Shown in pieces: positions 25,843 through 39,361 of a stretch of DNA of 64,000 bases. Both the position numbers and the translations under genes were made by a program. The stretch covers positions 186,001 through 250,000 of the forward strand of contig JAJDTU010000002.1 in the NCBI GenBank assembly GCA_022826965.1. Reading direction: 5' to 3'. Below the pieces are notes generated by a model that saw only the letters and a program-made list of their open reading frames with translations, did not search any database and had not been told where the DNA came from. This DNA is from Dehalococcoidia bacterium (GTDB lineage: Bacteria; Chloroflexota; Dehalococcoidia; Bin125). The first letter of the stretch is position 1, and the number at the start of each line of letters is the position of its first letter.

Positions 25843-27117
25843 TCAGACACGCTCAATGTCCGCACCGAGTGCGGCGAGTTGGGCCGGCAGGTCCGCATAA
25901 CCCCGCGCGAGATGTCGCATCCCGTAGACGCGACTCTCACCCTCCTCAGCCGCAACCGCGGCCACAATCAGGGCGGCGGTCGCGCGAATGTCGGTCCCGC
26001 GGACGACGGCCCCCGACAGTGCTGCGGGCCCATTGATCGCCGAGACTGAGCCGCCGGCGACGATGTTCGCTCCGAGCTTGCGCAGCTCGTTGAGGTGCTG
26101 CATGCGGTTCTCGAATACTCGTTCATGCACCATCGAAATGCCGGAGGCGCCGGTCAGCAGGGCGGTGATCGGCGCCTGCAGGTCGGTGGCGAATCCCGGG
26201 TACGGAAGCGCTTGCACGTTGGTCGCGGTCAGCTCGGCCTCCGAGTCGACGGACAGCCAGAGTTCGCCATCGCCGCGCTGGACATCGATACCGATCTCGG
26301 CGAGCTTCGAGAGCAGCGCTTCGAGGTGACGCGGGCTCACGCCCGTCAGGCAGACGTCCCCCCGCGTCGCCGCCGCGGCGATCAGCAGGGTGCCCGTCTC
26401 GATCCGATCGGGGATCAGCTCATGCACGACGCCGCTCAGCCGCTCGACGCCGTCGACCGTGATCGTGTGGTGTCCCGCGCCAGAGATCCGCGCCCCCATC
26501 GCGTTGAGCATGTCGGCCAGACAGCCGATCTCCGGCTCCATCGCGGCATTCACGATTCGCGTCCGACCGTTGGCCAGAACGGCGGCGAGCAGCAGGTTTT
26601 CCGTGCCGAGCACGCTCGGATAGTCAAGCACAATGGTCGCGCCGCGTAAGCCTCGAGGGGCATGCGCGATGGTGCGCCCGCCGACCGAATCGACCTGCGC
26701 GCCGAAGGCGCGGAATCCGGCCAGGTGCACATCGAGCGGTCGCGCACCAATCACGTCGCCACCCGGCGCGCCGCAACTGGCCTCGCCGGTCCGTGCGAGC
26801 AGTGGTCCCATGACCAGGAACGACGCTCGCAACGAAGCCGCGAGATCGTCGGGCGGAGAACCGCCGCAGACACCCGAGGGCCGAACCACGACCTCGTTCC
26901 CGTGGAACTCCGCTTCGACGCCGAGCGTCTTGAGGATCTCGATCAGCCGGTGGACATCCTCAATGTCGGGGACGCGTGTGATTCGAGAGGGCTCGTCTGA
27001 CAACAGCGCAGCGGCCAGACACGGCAGCGCGGCGTTCTTGGCGCCGTTGACGCGGATCTCGCCAGTCAGGCGGCGATGCCCGGCAATGCGAAGGTACGCT
27101 TCGGCTTCAGCGCTCAT
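25843..27117 (-). CDS. murA: UDP-N-acetylglucosamine 1-carboxyvinyltransferase
   Basis: A 424-residue enzyme for the first committed step of peptidoglycan synthesis, adding enolpyruvate to UDP-GlcNAc. It begins with LTGEIRVNGAKNAALP, which holds the conserved Lys-Asn. In the active-site loop GAPGGDVIGARP, Asp121 replaces the Cys that fosfomycin alkylates (Cys115 in E. coli); this swap is known in Mycobacterium and Chlamydia and gives intrinsic fosfomycin resistance. The late ALIVAAVAAEEGESRVYG is typical. It follows atpC by 37 bases, so it may be read from the ATP synthase transcript. Confidence 0.95.
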   Translation of the reverse strand: MSAEAEAYLRIAGHRRLTGEIRVNGAKNAALPCLAAALLSDEPSRITRVPDIEDVHRLIEILKTLGVEAEFHGNEVVVRPSGVCGGSPPDDLAASLRASFLVMGPLLARTGEASCGAPGGDVIGARPLDVHLAGFRAFGAQVDSVGGRTIAHAPRGLRGATIVLDYPSVLGTENLLLAAVLANGRTRIVNAAMEPEIGCLADMLNAMGARISGAGHHTITVDGVERLSGVVHELIPDRIETGTLLIAAAATRGDVCLTGVSPRHLEALLSKLAEIGIDVQRGDGELWLSVDSEAELTATNVQALPYPGFATDLQAPITALLTGASGISMVHERVFENRMQHLNELRKLGANIVAGGSVSAINGPAALSGAVVRGTDIRATAALIVAAVAAEEGESRVYGMRHLARGYADLPAQLAALGADIERV

Positions 27118-27154
27118 ATTGAGACTGTAGCCGTCCCTCAGGAGCGCAAGGGTG

Positions 27155-27598
27155 CTAGCCGGTGGGGCGGCTCATCTCTCGCCCGCCGCCGCCTCGGCGT
27201 CGGCGGTGCTCCAGGACTCGGAGCCGCTGCAACGAGCGGGCAAGCGCGGCCTGGGCGCGAGCGCGGTCGGCATCGGTCGCCTGTTCGAGGCGCTCAAGCG
27301 CGCGCTGTCGCGCCATTTCGGCCCGTTCTGCGTCAATCTCCCCGCCGTGCTCGGCAGCATCGGCCAGAACCGTGACCTCGTCCGAGTGCACCTCAAGGAA
27401 CCCACCACCGACGTAGAACTCTTCCACGTCGTTGCCGGTCTTGACGCGCAGTTCGCCGGGGACGAGCGAGGTGATCAGCGGGGCGTGATTCGGCAGAATG
27501 CCGAGTTCGCCCAGCGAGCCGGGCGCAATGACCTCGTCGACATCTTCCTGCCGCAACAGGCGGCGTTCGCCGGTGATGATCTCGAGCGTGAGCGGCAT
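27155..27598 (-). CDS. atpC: F1Fo ATP synthase subunit epsilon
   Basis: A 147-residue central-stalk subunit and inhibitor of F1. The N-terminal beta sandwich holds LGILPNHAPLITSLVPGELR and FYVGGGFLEVHSDEVTVLAD; the C-terminal helices are rich in Ala, Arg and Glu, with an unusual final basic run RRRRGGGGR. It is the last synthase gene of the operon and ends shortly before murA. Confidence 0.95.
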   Translation of the reverse strand: MPLTLEIITGERRLLRQEDVDEVIAPGSLGELGILPNHAPLITSLVPGELRVKTGNDVEEFYVGGGFLEVHSDEVTVLADAAEHGGEIDAERAEMARQRALERLEQATDADRARAQAALARSLQRLRVLEHRRRRGGGGREMSRPTG

Positions 27599-27630
27599 GG
27601 TGAGGTCCCCTCAGACGTCGTCGGTCAAAT

Positions 27631-29064
<1,434 letters not shown>

Positions 29065-29742
29065 CTACGCCGTGCCGACCAGGTTGGCGGACGGCTTGGA
29101 CAGCCACGTCAGTTTGAATTCTGTCAGATCGTCGACCTGCCAGTCTGAGGCGAGGTCCAAATCGTTCGTCAGTTCGCTGCGCACGAGAACGACTCGCATC
29201 CCCGCAGCGCTGGCCGATTCCACGCCCGCGGGCGCATCCTCGACGGCGATGCAGTCTGCGGGTTCGAACCCGAGTTTCTCGGCAGCCTTCAGGTAGATCT
29301 CCGGCGACGGCTTGCCCATCGAGACCTCATCGCCGGCGGTGGTCTGATCGAAGTACTCACTCAGCCCGGCGCCGGACAACGCAGCGTCAACCCAGATCCG
29401 GTGCGACGAACTGGCAACCGCAATCGGCACGCCGGCGTCTCGCAGTTGCGCCACCAGTGCTCGCGCTCCGCCGATCAGCGGCGCGCCGGCCAGGTACTGG
29501 GCCAGCACGTCGGAGTTATAGCGACCCTCGAAATCCTCGAATGGCATCGAAATCGGATAACGCTCGCAGAGGTCGTCCCAGGTGCTGGTCAGCGTCGTGC
29601 CCAGGTAGCGGAAGTAGTCCTCGAGCGGGAAGTCGACGCCCTGCTCTTCGAGGATCAACCGAACCGCCTCGTAATGCAGCGGCTCGGAGTCGAGCAGCAC
29701 ACCGTCCATGTCGAAGATCACTGCGGAAGAGCCGGTCGCCAT
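29065..29742 (-). CDS. HAD-superfamily phosphatase/phosphomutase embedded in the ATP synthase operon
   Basis: A 225-residue HAD hydrolase of the beta-phosphoglucomutase-like subfamily. Motif I is FDMDGVLLDSEPLH, motif II AVASSSH, motif III the Lys in MGKPSPEIYL, and motif IV VEDAPAGVESA. It lies between atpG and atpD with only 3 and 24 bases of separation, so it must be cotranscribed with them. Members remove or move phosphate on sugars or small metabolites. Its role within the synthase operon is unknown. Confidence 0.9.
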   Translation of the reverse strand: MATGSSAVIFDMDGVLLDSEPLHYEAVRLILEEQGVDFPLEDYFRYLGTTLTSTWDDLCERYPISMPFEDFEGRYNSDVLAQYLAGAPLIGGARALVAQLRDAGVPIAVASSSHRIWVDAALSGAGLSEYFDQTTAGDEVSMGKPSPEIYLKAAEKLGFEPADCIAVEDAPAGVESASAAGMRVVLVRSELTNDLDLASDWQVDDLTEFKLTWLSKPSANLVGTA

Positions 29743-29745
29743 AAG

Positions 29746-30624
29746 TTAGCCCTTGAGCGCCTCGACACCGCCGGTGATGTCGAGCAGTTCCGACGTGATC
29801 TGCTCCTGGCGGGCCTTGTTGTAGACGAGCGTGAGGTCGGCGATCATGTCGTTCGCCGCGTCGGTCGCGTTGCGCATCGCCACCATGCGCGCCGACTGCT
29901 CGGACGCGGCCGCCTCAAGCACGGCCTGGTAGACCAGCAAATCGACGTAGCGCGGCAGCAAGTCGGCAAGCACCTCCTGCGGCGACGGCTCAAAGATGTA
30001 CTGGGTCTCGCCCGACGTTTCCTCCGCGCTGGCCGGCGGTTCGACCGGCAGGATCGGCACGGTGACCGGCGTTTGGCTCACGGTGTTGACGAACGACGCG
30101 TAGACCAGCAGCACCTGGTCGACATGACCCTCCGTGTAGTCGTCGATCGCGATGCGCGAGATCGGCTGTGTTTCAGCCAGGCCCGGGTAATCGCCGAGTT
30201 CCTGGAAGCTGGCCCGGAAGTTGATTCCGAAGCGCTGGAAGTAGTCGCCGCCCTTGCGTCCGACCGGGATCATCGAGATATCGCCTGAGCCGCCCGCTTC
30301 GGGGCCGAGCACGATCTCGCCCGTGTGGCGTTCCAGGTTGGCGATCAGGCCGCCGCACAATCCGCGGTCGGGTGTGATCAGGATGACTGTCGTCTCGTTG
30401 ATCTCGCGGCGCTCGAGCAGCGGATGCGCGGTGTCCGGGTCGCCCGCGACGCCGGAGAGGTGTCCGAGCACGGCCTGCATCTTCTCGGCGTAGGGACGGG
30501 CCTGCAGCGCGCGGTCCTGGGCCCGGCGCATCTTCGATGCCGCCACGAGCTGGATCGCGTTGGTGATCTTGGCCGTGTTCTCGACCGAGCGGATACGCCG
30601 TCGGATTTCTCGGGTGTTGGCCAT
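29746..30624 (-). CDS. atpG: F1Fo ATP synthase subunit gamma
   Basis: A 292-residue rotor shaft of F1. N-terminal helix REIRRRIRSVENTAKITNAIQLVA, the LITPDRGLCGGLIAN strand, and the C-terminal helix NKARQEQITSELLDITGGVEAL are all typical. It ends 3 bases before the HAD gene starts. Confidence 0.95.
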   Translation of the reverse strand: MANTREIRRRIRSVENTAKITNAIQLVAASKMRRAQDRALQARPYAEKMQAVLGHLSGVAGDPDTAHPLLERREINETTVILITPDRGLCGGLIANLERHTGEIVLGPEAGGSGDISMIPVGRKGGDYFQRFGINFRASFQELGDYPGLAETQPISRIAIDDYTEGHVDQVLLVYASFVNTVSQTPVTVPILPVEPPASAEETSGETQYIFEPSPQEVLADLLPRYVDLLVYQAVLEAAASEQSARMVAMRNATDAANDMIADLTLVYNKARQEQITSELLDITGGVEALKG

Positions 30625-30674
30625 CGACCCTTACTACTCTCAGTTGTTCGCTGTGGCGCCCTCGGTTCGCAGAC

Positions 30675-32201
<1,527 letters not shown>

Positions 32202-32233
32202 GATGCTGACTCCTTCGATGTGCTGAGCGCCCG

Positions 32234-32773
32234 TCAGCCCTGGGCCAATGAGCGGCGCATGCTGGAAAGCCGCGTGCGCACGGATCCGTCAATGATGCGA
32301 TCGCCGATCTGGACAACGGCGCCGCCGATGATCTGACTGTCGACCGCTTCGCTGAGCGACACGGCCTCGGCGTCGGTGTAACGCCGGACCGCTGCTTCAA
32401 CGGCCGCGCGCCCGTCGTCCGATAGCGGCACGGCGGTCGTCACGGTGGCCTCCGCGATTCCGCGGACGCTGTTCAATCGCTCCCGGAACGCGTCGATGAT
32501 CTGCGGCGCCAGGTTGGCCCGGCGCTTGCGCACGAGCAGCTTGGCGAAGTTGCGCGCGTTGCTCTGCAGATCGGGCAGCGCGTTGTCCAGCACCTGTTCC
32601 TTCTCGTCCTGCGAAACGCGGGTCGAAATCAGGAACGCGTAAACCGTCGGCTCGCTGAACAGCTGCGCGATATCGCCCAGGTCATCCAGCCAACGATCAT
32701 GCGACGCCGTGTCGTGCGCAATGCCGAAGACGGCGTCGGCGTATCGTCGTGCGGCGGGATCGCTCTGCGGCAC
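32234..32773 (-). CDS. atpH: F1Fo ATP synthase subunit delta
   Basis: A 179-residue peripheral-stalk subunit linking the b dimer to the top of F1. [11 protein letters not shown] at the start, [18 protein letters not shown] in the middle and [21 protein letters not shown] at the end are the delta/OSCP signature blocks. It ends 33 bases before atpA. Confidence 0.94.
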   Translation of the reverse strand: MPQSDPAARRYADAVFGIAHDTASHDRWLDDLGDIAQLFSEPTVYAFLISTRVSQDEKEQVLDNALPDLQSNARNFAKLLVRKRRANLAPQIIDAFRERLNSVRGIAEATVTTAVPLSDDGRAAVEAAVRRYTDAEAVSLSEAVDSQIIGGAVVQIGDRIIDGSVRTRLSSMRRSLAQG

Positions 32774-32782
32774 GCTGGACTC

Positions 32783-33283
32783 CTAGTTCTGCTGCCCGTT
32801 GGACGATTCGGCCAGCACGTCCGCGATCAGTCGCTGGTGGTCGTCGGCGTCGAGCGATTGTCCGATGACCCGCTCGGCCGCCGCGATCGCCATGCCGGCG
32901 AACTCGTTGCGAAGCTGCTGCACCGCCTGGTCGCGTTCCTGCTCGATCTCAGAGCGGGCTCGCTCGATCAGCTGTTCAGCCTGGTCGACGGCGTTTTCGC
33001 GCGCCTCCGACTCGATCCGCTGCGCCAGCTCCTGGGCCTGAGCGACAAGGCGCTGCGCCTCCTCGCGGCCCTGCTGGATCTCAGCTCGAGCTTCGGCGCG
33101 CGATTCCTCAGCGGCCTCCTGCGCACGCTCAGAGGCTGTGAGACCCTCCTCGATGCGCTTGCGCCGCTCGTCGAGCACGCGGCCCAGCGGCTTGTAGAGC
33201 AGGATGAACAGCAGCGCAAACAGGATGCCGAAACTGACGAAATGCGTAATCAGTCCGGCGAGGTTGAGACCGAGTGCGTCCAT
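32783..33283 (-). CDS. atpF: F1Fo ATP synthase subunit b
   Basis: A 166-residue stator subunit. One N-terminal membrane helix (LITHFVSFGILFALLFILLY) is followed by KPLGRVLDERRKRIEEGL and a long charged coiled coil rich in Ala, Glu, Gln and Arg. Only one b-type gene is present, so the stalk is probably a homodimer. It stops 10 bases before atpH. Confidence 0.95.
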   Translation of the reverse strand: MDALGLNLAGLITHFVSFGILFALLFILLYKPLGRVLDERRKRIEEGLTASERAQEAAEESRAEARAEIQQGREEAQRLVAQAQELAQRIESEARENAVDQAEQLIERARSEIEQERDQAVQQLRNEFAGMAIAAAERVIGQSLDADDHQRLIADVLAESSNGQQN

Positions 33284-33402
33284 ACCGTCCTGCCAATCAG
33301 TCTGTGCGGTCTACCGATCCCGCTGGGTTTGCCAGCCGGCGCCGCCCGCCGATGATGCGTGCGGCTCCGCGCGGATCGGTTCTGCCATCCGGTCGGTCCA
33401 AG

Positions 33403-35305
<1,903 letters not shown>

Positions 35306-35309
<4 letters not shown>

Positions 35310-35593
35310 GCGCGCTCCTCCTCATCCTGTTCGTCGTCGGCCGGCGCGTCTTCGCTCGGAGGGCGCCGCTCTGCTTGTCGTTGCCGCGCTTGAGCGGCGA
35401 ATAAGTCTTGCAACATCCGGTACCCGCCCCAACCGGCCGATGCCAGTCCGAGGGCGAGTCCGACGAGCGTGAGCGCGAATCCCGTACCCAACTCGTCGTC
35501 CAGCAGGACTCCCCCGACAACGCCCAGCACGATGCACGTAGCCACGTACCAGCCGATGCCCATGAGCTGCATGGCCGGCGGCCATTGTCTCAT
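35306..35593 (-). CDS. AtpI/AtpZ-like ATP synthase accessory protein
   Basis: A 95-residue protein with two membrane helices (LMGIGWYVATCIVLGVVGGVL and FALTLVGLALGLASAGWGGY) joined by a short DDELGTG turn, the usual plan of AtpI/AtpZ. Such proteins assist assembly of the c ring or carry Mg or Ca. The cytoplasmic tail is Gln/Arg then Asp/Glu rich. It is the first gene of the ATP operon; its stop overlaps the atpB start (ATGA). The ATG at 35593 follows an AGGGAG. Confidence 0.8.
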
Positions 35594-35616
35594 GGAGGTC
35601 TCCCTGCCGGAAGCAA

Positions 35617-35632
35617 TGTGAAGGCTATCACA
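35617..35632. promoter_or_regulatory. TGTGA-N6-TCACA palindrome upstream of the ATP synthase operon
   Basis: TGTGA (35617-35621) and TCACA (35628-35632) are perfect inverted arms with a 6-base spacer, ending 24 bases before the atpI-like start. This is the CRP/FNR-type consensus, and read as ATGTGAA-N4-ATCACAG it also matches a Rex operator (TTGTGAA-N4-TTCACAA) at 11 of 14 arm positions. rex lies about 11 kb away. It overlaps a weak possible -10, so a repressor role is plausible. Binding is inferred. Confidence 0.55.
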
Positions 35633-35707
35633 GACATGACTTGCGACAAGACGCCGTCGCCCGGACCAGACTTGATTCCCCAACCCACAAACGCCGTGTA
35701 GTGCGGA

Positions 35708-36229
35708 TTACTCGAAGTCGTCCATGTCGAGCGACTCGATGAAATCGCGGAAGGCCGACATCTTCTCGAGCTCCTCCGGCTTCACCGGCTCCGGCCGGCC
35801 CTCTTCATCGGTCGCCACCAGCCCCTCGTCGTCCAGCAACACCCCGGCCTGGTCGATCACCTCATCCTCGACAAAGATCGGCGCCTCCGCGCGGACCGCG
35901 AGCGCGATCGCATCGGACGGCCGCGAATCGATCTCCACCTGCTCATTGTTGACATCCAGGAACACCCGCGCGTAGTACGTGTCGTTGCGGACCTCCGTCA
36001 CCACCACGCGCGACACGTTGGCCCCGAGTTCCTGCATCACGTTGGTCATCAGATCGTGCGTCATCGGGCGCTGCACCGAGACGTTCTGCAGACGAATCGC
36101 GATCGCGTCGGCCTCGGCCGCGCCGATGTAGATCGTCAGGTAGCGGTCAGCGTCCTTTTCCTTGAGCACGACCACACGGTTGTAGTTCATCAGGGAGACG
36201 CGAAGCGCTTCGATCGTGACTTCTTTCAT
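35708..36229 (-). CDS. Bifunctional nuclease family protein (DUF151/BFN)
   Basis: A 173-residue protein. The DUF151 core is evident in YLTIYIGAAEADAIAIRLQ, RPMTHDLMTNVMQELGA and EIDSRPSDAIALAVRAEAPIFV. The family was named for DNase/RNase activity in plants and is linked in some actinobacteria to mycothiol-dependent stress resistance; its general role is unclear. The C-terminus is acidic (SLDMDDFE). It precedes the ATP operon on the same strand, separated by the regulatory palindrome. Confidence 0.88.
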   Translation of the reverse strand: MKEVTIEALRVSLMNYNRVVVLKEKDADRYLTIYIGAAEADAIAIRLQNVSVQRPMTHDLMTNVMQELGANVSRVVVTEVRNDTYYARVFLDVNNEQVEIDSRPSDAIALAVRAEAPIFVEDEVIDQAGVLLDDEGLVATDEEGRPEPVKPEELEKMSAFRDFIESLDMDDFE

Positions 36230-36349
36230 GTCGCGTTCCCCCCTCTACCTGCGCCGCTTCCCATCGATGCGCCGCCTGCCGTGTCAGATTAGCGTAGGCC
36301 GAGCGCGCTTCAAGCCAATCGTTCGCGCGCCGCAAACTGATCAGTCTGA

Positions 36350-37684
36350 TCAGTCGCCCGACAGTTCCGGCGGCGGGCCCGTCGGCCCTCCGCGGCCGAG
36401 CCAGAGCGAGGCCAGCGTAATCACGAACAACCCCCCGCCCAGCAGGAACAGACCCTGCCGCACCCCGGCCGCGTCGGAGACGCCGCCGACCAGCAGCAAC
36501 GCCAGCATCGACACCGCGTTGGCCAACATCATCTGCGCCGAGAACAACCGGCCGCGCATCTCCGGCGGCGAGCGCTCCTGAAGCAGCGTCTGCGCGGGCG
36601 CGTTCACCATCGCGTATGCGAGACCCAGCGGAAACGCCATGATCAGTGTGGCGGCCAACAACCAGTCCTGGGTCGAGCCGGTCGAGCGCAGGAAGTCCAG
36701 GACGCCGAAGATCGTAACAATCACGGTGATCACGGCCAGCCCGAACGACGCCATGATGTTCATCGGGATGCGTTTGCCGATCCGAGGGACGAATACCAGC
36801 GCGAGCAGCGCCCCGAGTCCCGTCGGCCAGAACACGTACACCGCGTCCTCTTCCGCGCGGCCAAGCACGTCATGCACGAACTGCGGAACCAGCACGGCAA
36901 ACATGAACAGCATCATCACGCCGGAGATGAGCTGAACCAGCGCCAGTGCGGTCAGCCGGTCGCGCCAGACCAGGTCGCCCGCCGAGCGAATGTCGTGCAA
37001 CGTCGTCGCGAACGCGGCCCGGATCTGCCCGAAGTCTTCCGAAACGCGGTGCGGAATGAGATCGAACGGAGGCAGCGCCGGCAGACGCGCGAGCAGCACA
37101 GCCGAACAGAGCAGCGCGACCGCGCTGACGATGTAGGACGCGTCGTAGCCGATCACCTTGAGCATGATCGGCGCCAGAATGACGAGCCCGATCAGCTGCG
37201 TCGACATGGTCGTGAACTGAAACGCCGAGTTGGCCGAGAGCAGCTGCTGTCGCGCGACGAATCGAGGCAACGCCGCCGCCCCCGCCGGCACCGCGAACTG
37301 CCCGGCCAGCGCCGTGCCGAACGCAACCGCATAGACCGCACCGACCGAGACATTGTCGGCCAGCAGCAGCAGCGCCGTCAGGCCGGCGCGAATGATCACC
37401 GCGACGATCATCACCCGACGCTTGTCGAGCCGATCCAGCAACACTCCGGCGACCGCCCCCGTCACCACCGGCGGCGCCGCCAGGCAGATCACGAGCAGCG
37501 TCGAGGCGAACGGCGAACCGGTCTGTTCGAGCACCCAGATCAGCAGCACGAACTGGATCGCCGAGTTGATCGTCAGTTGGATGCCGGTCGCCGACCAGAG
37601 CGCCAGGAACGGCCGGTTACGGAACAGCGGGCCCACCGCGGGATCGGAAGGCGTGCCCGACTCGGCCTCCGCGTCAGCGTTCAC
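36350..37684 (-). CDS. MFS transporter (coupled to pyrF)
   Basis: A 444-residue transporter with 12 predicted membrane helices; RNRPFLALWSATGIQLTINSAIQFVLL opens it and the loop LDRLDKRRVM between helices 2 and 3 is the MFS motif A region. It resembles the MFS_3 / macrolide-efflux branch. The GTG start at 37684 overlaps the pyrF stop (GTGA). It is distantly related to the five-gene array at 55.8-62.8 kb but lacks its C-terminal tail. Substrate unknown. Confidence 0.85.
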   Translation of the reverse strand: MNADAEAESGTPSDPAVGPLFRNRPFLALWSATGIQLTINSAIQFVLLIWVLEQTGSPFASTLLVICLAAPPVVTGAVAGVLLDRLDKRRVMIVAVIIRAGLTALLLLADNVSVGAVYAVAFGTALAGQFAVPAGAAALPRFVARQQLLSANSAFQFTTMSTQLIGLVILAPIMLKVIGYDASYIVSAVALLCSAVLLARLPALPPFDLIPHRVSEDFGQIRAAFATTLHDIRSAGDLVWRDRLTALALVQLISGVMMLFMFAVLVPQFVHDVLGRAEEDAVYVFWPTGLGALLALVFVPRIGKRIPMNIMASFGLAVITVIVTIFGVLDFLRSTGSTQDWLLAATLIMAFPLGLAYAMVNAPAQTLLQERSPPEMRGRLFSAQMMLANAVSMLALLLVGGVSDAAGVRQGLFLLGGGLFVITLASLWLGRGGPTGPPPELSGD

Positions 37685-38544
37685 AACGCGGTACCCGCGG
37701 GACCTGAAGCATCCGCCGCCGCAGAGGACGGCTTCGCCGCGTTGGCGGCGTCCCGCAACGCAGTCGCGGCGGCCCGGATCTCGTCCGGCGAACCGGCGTA
37801 GATCACCGAGCGTGAGGCCGAGACCAGCAACCCGCGCCCGCTCGAATTGACGCCCGCGGCGACGGAGGCCTCGAGGTCTCCGCCCTGCGCGCCGATCCCC
37901 GGGAGCAAAATCGGCGTCTCGGCACAGCACGCCCGGACGTCGGCCAACTCCTTCGGCCACGTTGCACCGACGACCAGTCCGAGATTCTGATGGTGCGACT
38001 CGCCCCACTCACGCGCGCGCTGGGCGACGGCGAGATAGAGCGGCTCGCCATCGGCCATCGGCAGCGACTGCAAATCGGACGCGCCGGGATTGGAGGTCCG
38101 GCAGAGGGCGAACGCGCCTCGCTCGGGACGCTGCAGGAACGGCGCGACAGCGTCGCCGCCCAGATATGGATTGATCGTCACCGCGTCCGCGTCGAACCAG
38201 TCGAACGCGCTGGAGGCGTACGCCTCGGCCGTGTTGCCGATGTCGTTGCGTTTGGCGTCGAGGATGACAATCGCATCCGGCGCAAGTCGCCGGATCGTTG
38301 CGATCGTGTCCCGGAGCGCCTGCCAACCGACATCTCCGCCCACCTCATAGAAGGCCGATTGCGGCTTGAACGCGCAGACGAGGTCGGCCGTGGCCTCGAT
38401 CACCCGCGTGTTGAACCGGAGAATCTCTTCCGCCGGCGTGCGCGAAGGCTGAGGATCGAGTCCAACGCAGATCAGGGAGTCGGCGGCGTGCATGGCGGCG
38501 ACGAGGCGGTCGGCAAATGGTGAAGTCGCCCCTAAATCAGCCAT
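37681..38544 (-). CDS. pyrF: Orotidine 5'-phosphate decarboxylase (type 2)
   Basis: A 287-residue enzyme that makes UMP from OMP. Features include SLICVGLDPQPSRTP, CAFKPQSAFYEVGG, and the catalytic block VILDAKRNDIGNTAEAYA, with Lys and Asp in place. The long form with LLPGIGAQGGDLEASV is the type 2 subfamily found in Actinobacteria and Chloroflexota. The C-terminal tail is Ala-rich. Followed by an overlapping MFS gene. Confidence 0.95.
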   Translation of the reverse strand: MADLGATSPFADRLVAAMHAADSLICVGLDPQPSRTPAEEILRFNTRVIEATADLVCAFKPQSAFYEVGGDVGWQALRDTIATIRRLAPDAIVILDAKRNDIGNTAEAYASSAFDWFDADAVTINPYLGGDAVAPFLQRPERGAFALCRTSNPGASDLQSLPMADGEPLYLAVAQRAREWGESHHQNLGLVVGATWPKELADVRACCAETPILLPGIGAQGGDLEASVAAGVNSSGRGLLVSASRSVIYAGSPDEIRAAATALRDAANAAKPSSAAADASGPAGTAL

Positions 38545-38560
38545 GCTGCAAGGGTATCCC

Positions 38561-38575
38561 CGACCGAGTCGGTCG
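38561..38575. promoter_or_regulatory. 15-bp palindrome CGACCGA-G-TCGGTCG in the pyrF/comB gap
   Basis: A perfect 7-base palindrome with a single central base fills the 43-base gap between the divergent starts of pyrF (38544) and comB (38588). Its place suits a shared operator. No regulator is indicated. Confidence 0.3.
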
Positions 38576-38587
38576 TAGGCTGCAACG

Positions 38588-39361
38588 GTGTCAGATTCTC
38601 AAGTTGGTCGGCCTCCCGAGGTAGAGGTCTACATGCAACCGCCGCCGGCATCGGCGCTGCGTGGCGCGGCAGCCATCGTGCTCGACATCTTCCGCGCCAC
38701 GACCGTCCACGCCGCGCTGTTCTCCGGCGGGGCCTCCGCCGTGTACCCGGTTGAGGATTTCACCGCCGGTGTCGCGCTTCGCGACTCCATCCCCGGCAGC
38801 CGATTAATCGGCGAGGTCGGAGCGCTGCCGCCTCCCGAAGCCGATTTCGGCAATTCGCCGACCGAGTTCGACGCGATGGACGTCGCCGACTGGACGGTCG
38901 TACACGTGACCAGCAACGGCACCAGAGCGCTGATCGGCGCGATCGGGGCCGACCTCGCGCTGTCGGGCTGTCTACGCAACATGTCGGCCGGCATTCGGCA
39001 CGTGTTGACCACGCAACCGGAGCGCGTCGCGATTGTCTGCAGCGGCGACCACGGTGGCGCCGCGCCGTCCGTCGAAGACACGTTCGCCGCCGGAGCCTAC
39101 GTCACCGCGATCAAACGAGCGGCGCCCGACGCAGCGCTCAAGGGCGGCGCGCGCCTGGCGCTCAAGCTCTACCACGCTTACGGACGCTCGCCCTCGCGCG
39201 CCTTCGCCGATTCCCCCCACGGCGATCACCTGCAGAAGCTCGGATTCCAGGCCGACTTCAAGTACGCGGCCGATGTCGACGCCGACACGACGCTGATTGC
39301 CCTGGGCGTGGATGAATCAGGACGGCCCGTCCTTCAGCGAGTCCCAGCTTTGCTGCATTGA
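38588..39361 (+). CDS. comB: 2-phosphosulfolactate phosphatase family protein
   Basis: A 257-residue protein of the ComB family, which dephosphorylates 2-phospho-3-sulfolactate. It has VLDIFRATTVHAALFSGGA, LIGEVGALPPPEADFGNSPTEF and VHVTSNGTRAL, the three family blocks. It starts with GTG at 38588. In methanogens ComB makes coenzyme M precursors; in bacteria its context varies, and comA and comC are not here, so sulfolactate metabolism is only suggested. Its 3' end overlaps the convergent DUF4129 gene by 45 bases. Confidence 0.88.
   Translation: MSDSQVGRPPEVEVYMQPPPASALRGAAAIVLDIFRATTVHAALFSGGASAVYPVEDFTAGVALRDSIPGSRLIGEVGALPPPEADFGNSPTEFDAMDVADWTVVHVTSNGTRALIGAIGADLALSGCLRNMSAGIRHVLTTQPERVAIVCSGDHGGAAPSVEDTFAAGAYVTAIKRAAPDAALKGGARLALKLYHAYGRSPSRAFADSPHGDHLQKLGFQADFKYAADVDADTTLIALGVDESGRPVLQRVPALLH

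Noticed and set aside
36872-37801. Arg/His-rich plus-strand frame
   Set aside because: Complement of the MFS gene, with low-complexity composition and no domain.
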